From Mucilaginibacter sp. L294 (GTDB lineage Bacteria; Bacteroidota; Bacteroidia; Sphingobacteriales; Sphingobacteriaceae): a stretch of DNA of 37,921 nt. The notes under the pieces are model-generated. The model was given only the letters and a program-made list of their open reading frames with translations, searched no databases and was not told the origin of the DNA. The translations under genes and the position numbers were made by a program. Location: the NCBI RefSeq assembly GCF_001636615.1, contig NZ_LGEK01000054.1, positions 1 through 37,921 of the forward strand, given 5' to 3'. Shown piece after piece: positions 1 to 9,500 of this stretch. The stretch's first letter is position 1. Each line of letters starts with the position of its first letter.

Positions 1-19
1 AGATGTGTATAAGAGACAG
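1..19. other. Tn5/Nextera mosaic-end adaptor
   Basis: The first 19 bases are identical to the Tn5 transposase mosaic end used in Nextera libraries, and its reverse complement closes the window. This is library sequence, not genomic DNA. The neighbouring gene's stop codon lies only six bases inside it. Confidence 0.97.
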
Positions 20-24
20 ATTAA

Positions 25-345
25 TTAATATGGGTAAGCTTTACCGGGATGTGCGCGTTTCCATGCGCGGCGGCGTTCCAGCCAGGCGGCATGCTTTTTC
101 TTTTGTTCGCGCTTGCGGGCTTCGTTACCAATAATGTAACCACCACCTGCACCAATAGCACCACCAATTACGGCCCCGCCAACATTGTGACCTATCAGCG
201 CGCCTGCAACAGCACCACCGGCACCGCCAATTATGGCACCTTTACCTTGTTTACTTATTCCTTTTTTTTCCTGAGCCTGGGCATTTATGCTAACGGTAGA
301 CGTTAATGCCAATATCAGGCTGCCTAACACGAGTATCTTTTTCAT
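25..345 (-). CDS. Exported glycine-zipper protein, 106 aa
   Basis: A small predicted envelope protein. The start chosen is MKKILVLG at 345, because it opens a clear Sec signal peptide (about residues 1-24, ending near NAQAQ); the longer in-frame start at 417 would bury this signal. The mature part has a long Gly/Ala run (IIGGAGGAVAGALIGH and a second copy, about residues 37-72) of the glycine-zipper type that packs helices in membranes. A strongly basic tail rich in Lys, Arg and Trp follows (ERRRAWKRAHPGKAYPY). Glycine-zipper proteins are generally envelope proteins of unknown detailed role. The stop lies just inside the adaptor, so the gene is complete. No specific function can be assigned. 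Confidence 0.75.
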   Translation of the reverse strand: MKKILVLGSLILALTSTVSINAQAQEKKGISKQGKGAIIGGAGGAVAGALIGHNVGGAVIGGAIGAGGGYIIGNEARKREQKKKHAAWLERRRAWKRAHPGKAYPY

Positions 346-441
346 AGTGTGTGTATCTAAATAATAATTAAACCAATGCAAATAGCAAGCCATAGTGCTT
401 ACATAGTAATGGAGCACTTAAAACGCCAATGGTTTAATATT

Positions 442-1233
442 TTATTTTATAAAATTGAGGATAGCGGTAGCAAACTGTATAGTATTCCCTGCAGTATTAT
501 GGTTGCCGGGCACACTAACCATGGTTGAAGTGGGTATAAGTTTCTGCAGATCATGCACATCGCCGTTGGTGAAATCTTCTGTGCCGTCTATTAACAAAAC
601 GGGTATTTTAACCTTGGCAAGCTCCTGTTTGCTGGTGCTTGGCTGGTGTTTTTGCTGGTAAGCCAGCGCCAAGTTGTCAAAGTTGTTTTTACGGATCCAA
701 ACCATCATATCGTCTACATCGTGTATGGTGGTGTCGCCCATCAGGGCTTTGTAGGCGTGAATGCGTCTTGGCCATTCGGGGTTGGTATAATCGGCGCCCA
801 TGCCGCCCATTACGGCTTTGGTGATGCGTTTATCAAGCAACATTAAACGCGAAGTAATAATAGAGCCACGTGAGTAACCTACCACTGTATATTTTTTAAA
901 GCCCAGGCTACCTGCCAGTCCCATAATATCCTTAGCCTCGGCATCGTTGGCATAGCCGGCATCGGTATGTGGCTTGTCTGACTGCCCGTTGCCGCGCAGA
1001 TCCAGTATAACAACTTTATAACCTGCGGTAAGCAGGGCAGGGTATAAGCTGCCATGTTTCCATCCCTGGCTGGTGCCGGTAAAACCGTGTACCAGTATCA
1101 CGGGCGAGCCCTCTCCTTTTACCTCGTAGTAGATCTTTGTACCATCAAAAGATGTAAAGAAATTACCGGTATCCTGCGCAAAGCAGGTGGCGTAAAATAG
1201 TGTTATGATAAATGCTGATAGTATCTTTTTCAT
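442..1233 (-). CDS. Exported alpha/beta hydrolase
   Basis: A predicted periplasmic serine hydrolase of the alpha/beta-hydrolase fold, 263 aa. Residues 1-19 are a signal peptide ending CFAQ. The oxyanion-hole motif HGFTG is at 49-53, the nucleophile elbow GYSRGS places Ser at 121, an acidic residue lies in IDGTED, and the catalytic His is near 245 in GNHN. The Arg after the nucleophile is less common than the usual Gly/Met. Length and motif order fit haloperoxidase/esterase-type members. It lies 3 bp downstream of the gluconate permease gene and is very probably cotranscribed with it. A lactone- or ester-opening role feeding that permease is possible but only inferred from position. Confidence 0.85.
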   Translation of the reverse strand: MKKILSAFIITLFYATCFAQDTGNFFTSFDGTKIYYEVKGEGSPVILVHGFTGTSQGWKHGSLYPALLTAGYKVVILDLRGNGQSDKPHTDAGYANDAEAKDIMGLAGSLGFKKYTVVGYSRGSIITSRLMLLDKRITKAVMGGMGADYTNPEWPRRIHAYKALMGDTTIHDVDDMMVWIRKNNFDNLALAYQQKHQPSTSKQELAKVKIPVLLIDGTEDFTNGDVHDLQKLIPTSTMVSVPGNHNTAGNTIQFATAILNFIK

Positions 1234-1236
1234 ACC

Positions 1237-2544
1237 CTATACAAATAAGTTAATGATCAATACACCTGCAAGGCCAATAACAGATACCAGGCTCTCCATC
1301 ATAGACCACGATTTAAATGTGTCTTTAATGCTCAGGTTAAAGTATTCTTTAAATAACCAGAAACCGGAGTCGTTTACATGCGAGAAAGCCAGGCTGCCCG
1401 CACCAATTGATAATACCATCAGGTTTGGGTTTACATGTGCTGATACCACTAATGACGATACAATACCTGCCGCCGTTAAACCTGCAACCGTTGCCGAACC
1501 TAAGCTGATGCGTATAATAGCAGCAATTACCCATCCCAAAACAAGCGGTGGCATATTAAATGCTTTTAAACTATCGGCAATCTCATTACTTACGCCGCTA
1601 ATGGTAAGTACCTCTTTAAACGCACCCGATCCGGCTATGATAAGCAGTATCAGGGAAATATCTTTAACCGCATCGGTAAAATTAACGGCTATGGTGCTCA
1701 TGCTGCGGCCTTGTTTTATACCGAGGGTATAGGTAGCTACTATAAGGGCTATCAGCATTACGATAGACGGATCGCCCAAAAAGGCCATTACTTTTAAGGC
1801 GGTTGCATTTTTGATACCCAGGTATGGGAAAAACGCGGTTAACATTAAAAGCAGCACGGGTAATAAAGCAGTAAAAAAACTAATAAAGCCGCTTGGCAGT
1901 TTATCGGCCGGCATCTCTTCGGCACGGAAGGTGGCAAGTGGTTCTGATGGGATCTTTTTTAAAAACTGCGCGAATACCGGCCCGGCGAGTATAATGGCCG
2001 GGATGGCTATCATCAAGCCATAAATAAACGTGGTAGCCATATTGGCATGAAACAGCACTACCAATGCCGAAGGCGATGGGTGCGGCGGTAAAAAACCATG
2101 GGTTACCGATAAGGAAGCTATCATGGGCAGGCCGATAAATACTGCCGGTAACTTGTACTTGTACACAACCGAAAATATCAATGGCACCATCAATACAAAG
2201 CCTATCCCATAAAACAGGGGGATACCTATAATAAACCCCGCGGCAACCAAAGCCCACTGGATATATTTTTGACCAACAGCGTTTACCAGCACTTCGGCAA
2301 TTTTTTGGGCAGCGCCACTGGCAGCAACCAATTTGCCCAGCATAGCACCAAGGCAAATAATAATAAGCAGCCCGCCTAAAATATCGCCCATGCCTTTTTG
2401 TACAGCCCCGGTTACTTTATTAACGGGGATGCCAAGCATTAACCCGGCGGCAATAGAAACCAGTAAAAAAGCCAGGAATGGGTTAACCTTAGCCCAGCTA
2501 ACCAACAATATGAGCAGTACTATACAGAACAGTATAACCAGCAT
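1237..2544 (-). CDS. GntP-family gluconate:H+ symporter
   Basis: An inner-membrane permease of the gluconate (GntP/GntT) family, 435 aa from the chosen ATG. The protein is hydrophobic throughout, with about 12 predicted helices. The family-typical stretch THGFLPPHPSP lies at about 148-158, with a second conserved stretch (SHVNDSGFW) near the C-terminus. These proteins import gluconate and related sugar acids with protons. The frame extends upstream to 2598, but those 18 residues are hydrophilic and unlike the family, so the start MLVILF at 2544 is preferred. There is no clear Shine-Dalgarno at either start. The gene leads a two-gene operon with the exported hydrolase. The true substrate may be another aldonic or hydroxy acid. 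Confidence 0.88.
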   Translation of the reverse strand: MLVILFCIVLLILLVSWAKVNPFLAFLLVSIAAGLMLGIPVNKVTGAVQKGMGDILGGLLIIICLGAMLGKLVAASGAAQKIAEVLVNAVGQKYIQWALVAAGFIIGIPLFYGIGFVLMVPLIFSVVYKYKLPAVFIGLPMIASLSVTHGFLPPHPSPSALVVLFHANMATTFIYGLMIAIPAIILAGPVFAQFLKKIPSEPLATFRAEEMPADKLPSGFISFFTALLPVLLLMLTAFFPYLGIKNATALKVMAFLGDPSIVMLIALIVATYTLGIKQGRSMSTIAVNFTDAVKDISLILLIIAGSGAFKEVLTISGVSNEIADSLKAFNMPPLVLGWVIAAIIRISLGSATVAGLTAAGIVSSLVVSAHVNPNLMVLSIGAGSLAFSHVNDSGFWLFKEYFNLSIKDTFKSWSMMESLVSVIGLAGVLIINLFV

Positions 2545-2866
2545 TACTTTTACTTTGAAGAGGTTTATAATTGTATTACTACCGGGAGGCCGGTGCAACT
2601 AAAGTAATAACATTATATCAAAAGTGTGTATCCAACTAAAATTTAACCAATTATATCAATCATGTTATGAACAAAGTATAGCAGGGTTTAGTGTTTAAAA
2701 GGTTGAAATAGGTTATCGATTTAACCATAGAGAACGCAGAGGATTTCTCAGTGCAACTCTGTGTGATTTTTTCTCAGTGTCCTCTGTGGTTAAAATAATC
2801 AAAGCCTAAACTATTTTACATTCCTCTTACCACATTCCCCCGATTAAACTTTGTTTCTTTGTGAGG
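2545..2866. other. Intergenic, divergent promoter region
   Basis: A gene-free stretch between the minus-strand permease and the plus-strand exporter. It holds the palindromic repeat at 2720-2794 and must carry promoters for both directions. I see no convincing TAnnTTTG box and no small ORF with family signals. Confidence 0.6.
2720..2794. repeat. Palindromic repeat, 75 bp (TTTAACCA type)
   Basis: The left end TTTAACCATAGAG is matched by the right end CTCTGTGGTTAAA, giving imperfect inverted termini of about 13 bp. The interior is rich in CTCAGTG/CTCTGTG motifs. There is no coding capacity. Repeats opening with TTAACCACAGAG are, from memory, common between genes in Bacteroidota genomes. Confidence 0.7.
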
Positions 2867-4090
2867 ATGACAAGCAAACGCTATTTCCTTTTAATATTGA
2901 TATTGGGCTCACTTACCGCTTTGGGCCCCTTTTCTATTGATATGTACCTGCCGGGTTTTCCGGATATTGCCAGGTCATTGCATACAAGTCCCGAGAATGT
3001 GGCGTTGTCGCTATCCAGCTTTTTTATAGGCATCTCGGCCGGGCAGTTGCTTTACGGCCCCTTGCTTGATAAATACGGGCGCAAACCCCCTTTATACGCC
3101 GGGCTGGCCTTATATATCGTGGCATCGGTAGGATGTTACTTATCAACTAGTATTGAAATGCTCATTGCTATGCGTTTTATACAAGCCGTTGGCAGTTGCG
3201 CGGCAGGGGTGGCATCGATAGCCATGGTACGTGATATTTTCCCCGTTAAAGATAACGCTAAGGTTTTTGCCCTGCTTATTTTGGTTTTGGGTGCATCGCC
3301 TATGATAGCCCCAACAGTGGGTGGTTATGTTACTACTGCTTTTGGTTGGCAACTGATATTCCTTATCCTGGCTGTTATAGCTGTTTTGATAACGCTGGCT
3401 GTTTTCTTTTTCCTGCCCGAGAGCTACAAAGCCGATCCATCTTATTCCCTAAAACCCAAACCTATTATCAACGGGTTTTTAAGTGTTATAAAAACGCCAC
3501 AATTTTATACCTATGCCCTGAGCGGAGGTATAGCCTTTTCGGGTTTGTTTGCTTATATTTCGTCATCGCCACTGGTATTTATGGAGGTTTTTAAAGTAAG
3601 CAGCAAAACATATGGCTGGATCTTCGCCCTGTTATCGGTCGGGTTTATCGGTGCCAGCCAGGTAAACAGTCTTTTGATCAAAAAATACAAAAGCCAGCAA
3701 ATTGTGAATGTCGCGCTTATTGCCATGGTTCTCATTTCGGCGGTGTTTGTTGTAGGCTCGATGCAAAACATACTTGGCCTGGTGGGCACTATTGTTATGA
3801 TATTTTTAGTGCTTTGCTGCGTGGGTATTATCAGCCCCAATACATCTGCCCTGGCACTGGCCCCGTTTGAGAAAAACGCGGGTACTGCATCATCCCTATT
3901 GGGCGCTTTCCAGATGTGTATTGGTTCGGTAGTATCAGTTGGGGTAAGTTTGTTCAAGAGCCAGTCGTCCATACCTATGTCGGTAATTATGCTTGCGGCA
4001 TCATCTATAGCATTACTGGTGCTGATAGCCGGCCGCAAAAATATCAAAGGTAGCGTAGCTGCAAAAGATGGCACATTCGCTGCGCACTAA
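2867..4090 (+). CDS. Bcr/CflA-type MFS drug efflux transporter
   Basis: An inner-membrane major facilitator of the drug:H+ antiporter class with 12 helices, about 407 aa. The hallmark DMYLPGFPDIA at the end of helix 1 identifies the Bcr/CflA (bicyclomycin/chloramphenicol) group, and LYGPLLDKYGRKPP after helix 2 is MFS motif A. The family expels hydrophobic antibiotics and sometimes other small molecules such as dipeptides. The start is the ATG at 2867; a GTG six bases upstream at 2861 is in frame and also possible. It stands alone on the plus strand, followed by 257 bp without a gene before the histidine kinase. The true substrate cannot be read from sequence. Confidence 0.9.
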   Translation: MTSKRYFLLILILGSLTALGPFSIDMYLPGFPDIARSLHTSPENVALSLSSFFIGISAGQLLYGPLLDKYGRKPPLYAGLALYIVASVGCYLSTSIEMLIAMRFIQAVGSCAAGVASIAMVRDIFPVKDNAKVFALLILVLGASPMIAPTVGGYVTTAFGWQLIFLILAVIAVLITLAVFFFLPESYKADPSYSLKPKPIINGFLSVIKTPQFYTYALSGGIAFSGLFAYISSSPLVFMEVFKVSSKTYGWIFALLSVGFIGASQVNSLLIKKYKSQQIVNVALIAMVLISAVFVVGSMQNILGLVGTIVMIFLVLCCVGIISPNTSALALAPFEKNAGTASSLLGAFQMCIGSVVSVGVSLFKSQSSIPMSVIMLAASSIALLVLIAGRKNIKGSVAAKDGTFAAH

Positions 4091-4347
4091 CCATTCAACT
4101 TAACAGTTGCCCTGCTATTATTAGTGCATATTTTTTTGTAATTGCCTACAATTTACAACAGGGCAGCACAGCTCTGTAATATGCGTTTTATAAAGTTTAC
4201 GCATAATTCTTCATAAATATATTCCTATAAAGAATATTGTGTCTTACTGGCATCAGCCTTGCATTCAGTAGTATAAATATTAAATCTGACAGTTGTACAC
4301 ATGCGCGGTTAGGTGCTTAATTTATAAATACACAACCCAGCCTTTCT

Positions 4348-6522
4348 ATGATAGCCGGTGTTAAAAAGATACCCATTTTACGTTATGCTTTAATTGTATT
4401 ACTCATAGTAGTGTTGTTTGGCAGCGCATTTTACCTTTACCTACAGTACAATAAAGCCGAAAAATTAAGGAGCAATTTTCAGCAGATGGTTAATGCACGG
4501 GCTAACTCGGCATTAATAGATAGTTGCATAATTGAGTTGTACAGCGCCGATAACAGCAGCCGTATGTATGCTTTAACAGGCCGCAAATGGTACTTTAATG
4601 AATTTACCAGGCAGATTAAAAATGTACGTGGCGTTATAACCACCATCAACACCAATAACAAAAGTACAGCGGGCGCATCTGATAATAACACACTTAGCGA
4701 TCTGGTAAGTCAAAAAACCGTTAAAACGGATACTTATATCAGGCTGATGACCTTGTCAGACAGTTTGATGAAATCAGCCAGGAAAATTAATGCCGCCTTA
4801 AAAGATCAGAATAATAAGATAATTATGCAACCAGTGGTGAGGCGCATAAAAACCGAAACCCATATTGATACTGTTAAGGCCGTTGCTAAAGCGCCTGAGC
4901 CGAAAAAGAAATTTTTTGGCCGCCTGTTTTCTGTATTCAGTAAAAAGGATAAAAAGCCGCAAGCGGCCCCCGTGCTCATAAAACGACGCACAGATACTAC
5001 TATTACCACCATGACGGCCAGCCCTAAAGTGGCACAAGCTTATAATAAATACTACACTAAAATATACGATGCCAACAACAAATTGCGCATAAACGAGCGC
5101 GAAATGCTGGAGATAAACAACCGATTGATCAGCCAGATCATCGGCAGCCTTAAAAAGTATAAAATTGCCGAGCAGCAATATATTAATGGCAGTAAAGAGG
5201 TAGTTAATAATAACCTGAGCACTATTTTATACGAGTTTAAAAGGTTATCGGGGTTGATGTTTTTACTGCTTACCGCGTTTGTGGTCATCATCCTGTACAA
5301 CATCTGGAAGATTTTCAGGAACGAGGAGGAAATGGTTATTTATACCGAGATGGCCGAAAAGTATGCCCAGCAAAAAAGTCGTTTCCTGGCCAGTATGAGC
5401 CACGAGATCCGCACGCCGTTAAACTCTATTATAGGCTTTTCTGAACAGCTTACGCAAAGCCAATTAACCAATACACAAACCGAGCAAACCAGCGCTATTC
5501 GCAGCTCATCAAAAATGTTGCTGGATGTTGTGAACGAGATACTGGATTTCTCTAAATATGAAACCGGTAAAATGAGTTTCGAAAAATCTCCATTTAGCCC
5601 TTATAATGCTATTGGCGAAATAGTGGACAGCATGCAGGTGCAGGCAGGTAAAAAGAATATAAAATTGAGCTACCAGCTCGATTTTAGTAAGGATCAGTGT
5701 TTCAACGGTGATTGTTTTCGCCTTAAGCAGGTGGTAATGAACCTTGTGGGAAATGCCATTAAGTTTACTGCACATGGCGAAGTGGCTGTTACCGCCTTTT
5801 TAACCGAAGGGAAGGCCGGACACCAAATATTGAATGTACATGTAAGGGATACCGGCTTGGGTATTGATAAAGACCATCTGCCGCTAATATTCGATGAGTT
5901 TTCGCAAGTGGCATCGGCACAAAAAACGGCTAACTATGGTGGTACGGGTTTAGGGCTGGCCATCTGTAAAAAAATAATTGAGCTGCAGGGTGGCAGTATA
6001 AGGGTAACAAGTAAGGTGGGCAATGGCTCTATATTCAGCTTTAAATTACCGCTTGATGTAGCTGCCGAAAATGCTTGTGCAAAACAGGAAGAGGTAGCAC
6101 CCGCGTACGATCCGCAGCAAATTGTTGCCGGTAAACATGTGTTAATAGCCGAGGATAATAAGCTGAATGTGCTGCTGGTGAGTACTATTCTAAAAAAATG
6201 GGAGATAAGTTTTGATGTTGCTTATGATGGCCGCGAAGCACTACAGCTTTTTGAAGATAATAGGTATGATATTGTGCTTACCGATATTGAAATGCCCGAA
6301 ATGGGTGGGATTGAACTTACCCAGGTTATCCGTTCAAACGGCGAACAATCAAAGGGCGATGTGCCTGTATTGGCCCTTACCGCCAATGTGCTGAAAGAAG
6401 ACAGTGATAAATATTTTTCTGTAGGGATGAACGGTGTAATATTGAAACCATTTTCAGAACAAAACCTGATTGACAGTGTGGCCGCAGCCCTGCAAAAGAA
6501 AAACGCGTTAGTGAGTTATTAA
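4348..6522 (+). CDS. Hybrid sensor histidine kinase/response regulator
   Basis: A membrane-bound hybrid two-component sensor, 724 aa. TM1 is at about 12-32 and TM2 at about 302-320, with a 270-residue extracytoplasmic sensor between them that matches no domain I recognise. The HisKA dimerisation helix follows (SMSHEIRTPLNS, phospho-acceptor His352), then the HATPase domain with its N box (NLVGNAIKFT, Asn469), G1 (DTGLGI, from 501) and G2 (GGTGLGLAI, about 531-539). A C-terminal receiver domain has acidic residues Glu602/Asp603, phospho-acceptor Asp646 (TDIEMPEMGG) and Lys700 (KPF). There is no DNA-binding output domain, so phosphate is probably relayed onward or used allosterically. Oddly, the predicted periplasmic part contains a strongly basic patch at 186-204. 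No partner regulator is adjacent. The gene ends in a perfect terminator. Confidence 0.93.
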   Translation: MIAGVKKIPILRYALIVLLIVVLFGSAFYLYLQYNKAEKLRSNFQQMVNARANSALIDSCIIELYSADNSSRMYALTGRKWYFNEFTRQIKNVRGVITTINTNNKSTAGASDNNTLSDLVSQKTVKTDTYIRLMTLSDSLMKSARKINAALKDQNNKIIMQPVVRRIKTETHIDTVKAVAKAPEPKKKFFGRLFSVFSKKDKKPQAAPVLIKRRTDTTITTMTASPKVAQAYNKYYTKIYDANNKLRINEREMLEINNRLISQIIGSLKKYKIAEQQYINGSKEVVNNNLSTILYEFKRLSGLMFLLLTAFVVIILYNIWKIFRNEEEMVIYTEMAEKYAQQKSRFLASMSHEIRTPLNSIIGFSEQLTQSQLTNTQTEQTSAIRSSSKMLLDVVNEILDFSKYETGKMSFEKSPFSPYNAIGEIVDSMQVQAGKKNIKLSYQLDFSKDQCFNGDCFRLKQVVMNLVGNAIKFTAHGEVAVTAFLTEGKAGHQILNVHVRDTGLGIDKDHLPLIFDEFSQVASAQKTANYGGTGLGLAICKKIIELQGGSIRVTSKVGNGSIFSFKLPLDVAAENACAKQEEVAPAYDPQQIVAGKHVLIAEDNKLNVLLVSTILKKWEISFDVAYDGREALQLFEDNRYDIVLTDIEMPEMGGIELTQVIRSNGEQSKGDVPVLALTANVLKEDSDKYFSVGMNGVILKPFSEQNLIDSVAAALQKKNALVSY

Positions 6523-6560
6523 ATTAAAAGAGCCGCTTGATTAAGCGGCTCTTTTAATTT
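6521..6560. terminator. Bidirectional intrinsic terminator
   Basis: A perfect 18-bp inverted repeat (6521-6538 and 6543-6560) with the 4-base loop GATT. The GC core AGCCGCTT/AAGCGGCT is flanked by A-rich and T-rich arms, so either strand yields a hairpin followed by a U tract. It lies between convergent genes and its left arm begins inside the kinase stop codon (6520-6522). Confidence 0.93.
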
Positions 6561-6567
6561 AATAATG

Positions 6568-9500
6568 TTACATATTGCGCCTGTACTGGCCGCCAACGGC
6601 ATACAAGGCATTGCTTATTTGGCCAAGGCTACAATATTTACAAGCCTGCATCAGGCTCTCAAAAATATTATCGCCTGCTATAGCTTTATGCTGTAATTCC
6701 TTTAACAAAGCCGGCGCGTGTTCCACGTTACGCTCCTGGAAAAGCTGCAGGGCCGCTATCTGGAATTGCTTTTCTTCCTCGGTTGCCCTAATCACTTCTG
6801 ATGGGACAATAGTAGGAGAGCCCTTTTTGTTCAGGAAGGTATTTACCCCGATAATGGGGTACTCTCCGTTATGTTTAAGGGTTTCGTAATAAAGCGATTC
6901 TTCCTGGATCTTGCTGCGCTGGTACATGGTTTCCATAGCTCCCAACACACCGCCACGGTCATTTATGGCTTTAAATTCTGTTAATACAGCTTGCTCCACA
7001 AGGTCGGTTAGCTCTTCAATAATAAACGCACCCTGTATCGGGTTCTCATTTTTGGCTAAACCAAGCTCGCGGTTGATGATTAACTGAATAGCCATCGCCC
7101 TGCGCACCGATTCTTCGGTAGGGGTAGTGATGGCTTCGTCGTATGCATTAGTGTGTAATGAATTACAATTATCGTAAATAGCATACAGGGCTTGCAGCGT
7201 AGTGCGAATATCGTTAAAATCTATCTCCTGAGCATGCAGTGAACGGCCGCTGGTTTGGATATGGTATTTCAGCTTTTGCGACCTGTCGTTCCCCTTATAT
7301 TTGTTTTTGATAGCCTTTGCCCAGATGCGCCTTGCAACGCGACCGATCACCGAATATTCAGGGTCGATACCATTGCTGAAGAAGAAGGATAAATTTGGCG
7401 CGAAATCGTCGATGTTCATCCCCCGGCTCAGGTAATATTCCACATAGGTAAAACCATTGCTCAGCGTAAATGCCAGTTGTGTAATAGGATTGGCGCCAGC
7501 CTCGGCAATGTGGTAGCCCGATATAGATACCGAATAAAAATTCCGCACTTTTTGCTGTATAAAATACTGCTGGATATCGCCCATCATCCGCAGGGCAAAC
7601 TCTGTGCTGAAAATGCAGGTGTTTTGTGCCTGGTCCTCTTTCAGGATATCGGCCTGAACGGTACCACGTACAGTGGCAATGGCGTAAGCGCGGATCTTTT
7701 CATAAACATCCGCAGGCAAAACTTGGTCGCCGGTAAGGCCTAAAAGCATTAAACCGAGGCCGTTGTTACCTACTGGTAGTGCACCTCCCTGGTATTGCGG
7801 CCTTGCTAATCCTTTATCATCATACTCCGCTTTATACGCAGTTTCTACCAAGTGTTCCAGCTTATTCTCGGTGATGTATTTTTCGCATTGCTGGTCTATA
7901 GCCGCATTCATAAAGAACCCCAGCAGCATAGGCGCGGGGCCGTTAATGGTCATGGATACTGATGTTGAAGCGTGGCAAAGGTCGAAACCCGAATACAGTT
8001 TTTTAGCATCATCAAGCGTAGCAATGCTTACGCCAGAGTTGCCGATCTTCCCGTAAATATCCGGCCGTTCGTGCGGGTCTTCCCCATAAAGGGTAACCGA
8101 ATCAAAAGCGGTTGATAGCCTGTGCGCAGGCTGGCCAAGCGATACATAATGGAAGCGCTTGTTGGTACGTTCGGGGCCGCCCTCACCGGCAAACATACGG
8201 GTTGGGTCTTCACCTTCGCGCTTCAGCGGGAATACCCCTGCAGCATAAGGGAATTCGCCCGGTACATTTTCGGTGAGCAGCCAGCGCAGTATATCGCCCC
8301 ATGCTTCGTATTTTGGTAACGAGATCTTGGGGACCTTAAGCTGCGATAGTGAGGTGTAGTACAAAGGTTGTTTAATCTCTTTATCCCTAACTTTATATAT
8401 AAAATTTTCGGCTTTGTATTTGGCAACAGTTTCGGGCCATTCTTTTAGCAGGCGTTTACAATCGGCGTGCAGGTGGTCCTCCAGATGGGTATAAATATCT
8501 TGTAGAGACGCGATACTTCGCGTCTTAAACTCCTGTGCATCCGTAGCCTGCGTTGCGGGAGACGCAAGATGTTGCGTATCTACAATCTCCATCGTTCCTT
8601 TCACATTAAACATCTGCTGCGCGATCTTACATTGCTCATTCACCCAATCGGTATAGGCGGCGCTGCTTTCGGCAATCTCTGCCAAATAGCGTATCCTGTC
8701 CGGCGGGATTATATAGATCTTCTCCGATTCACCATCCTGGCTCTTGATCCTTGCCTCTTGATTCTCCAATAGATCCACCCCAGTTTTCACCTTAACGGTT
8801 TTCATCAGGGCGGTGAATAAGGTGTTCATGCCCGGGTCGTTAAACTGCGATGCCATGGTGCCGTAAACCGGCAGGTCAGCGTCTTTGGCATCAAAAAGCA
8901 TATGGTTGCGCTTGTATTGCTTACGCACATCGCGTATGGCATCTAAAGCGCCACGTTTATCAAATTTGTTTAGGGCTACCAGGTCGGCAAAATCAAGCAT
9001 GTCAATTTTCTCCAGTTGGGTAGCTGCGCCAAACTCGGGCGTCATTACGTAGAGGGAAAGGTCGCAATAGTCGGTGATCATGGTATCCGATTGGCCAATG
9101 CCGCTCGTTTCCACAATAACCATATCATAACCTGCGGCTTTGCAAATATCAATAGCTTCCTGTACATGCTTGCTCAGGGCCAGGTTGGCCTGCCTTGTTG
9201 CCAACGAGCGCATATACACCCGCGGACTGTTAATCGCATTCATGCGGATACGGTCGCCAAGTAAAGCGCCGCCTGTTTTACGCTTGCTGGGGTCTACAGA
9301 GATAATGGCCAGTGTTTTATCCGTCTCCATCAAATAACGGCGGACAATCTCGTCTACCAGGCTTGATTTACCTGAGCCACCTGTGCCGGTAATGCCAAGT
9401 ACAGGCGTTGCCTGTAGTGATTGGTTAATAGTGATTGGTGAATGGTTGCCTTGTTCTGCAGCAGTTATTAGCCTTGCTATCTCTCCTTTGTCCTTTATCT

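Noticed and set aside
1205..1732. 175-aa plus-strand frame over the hydrolase/permease junction
   Set aside because: Antisense to two supported genes, with no recognisable domain.
1901..2356. 151-aa open frame overlapping the gluconate permease
   Set aside because: Same strand, other frame of a well-supported permease. The Cys/Trp/Arg-rich composition is typical of a shadow.
4108..4165. TGCCCTG...CAGGGCA as a terminator after the MFS gene
   Set aside because: The 7-bp arms are 44 bases apart and no T tract follows the right arm.
8497..8588. ATCT target-site duplication around the repeat in icmF
   Set aside because: Four bases are too few to trust. A duplication would make the inserted length 88 bases, which would break the frame unless later corrected.
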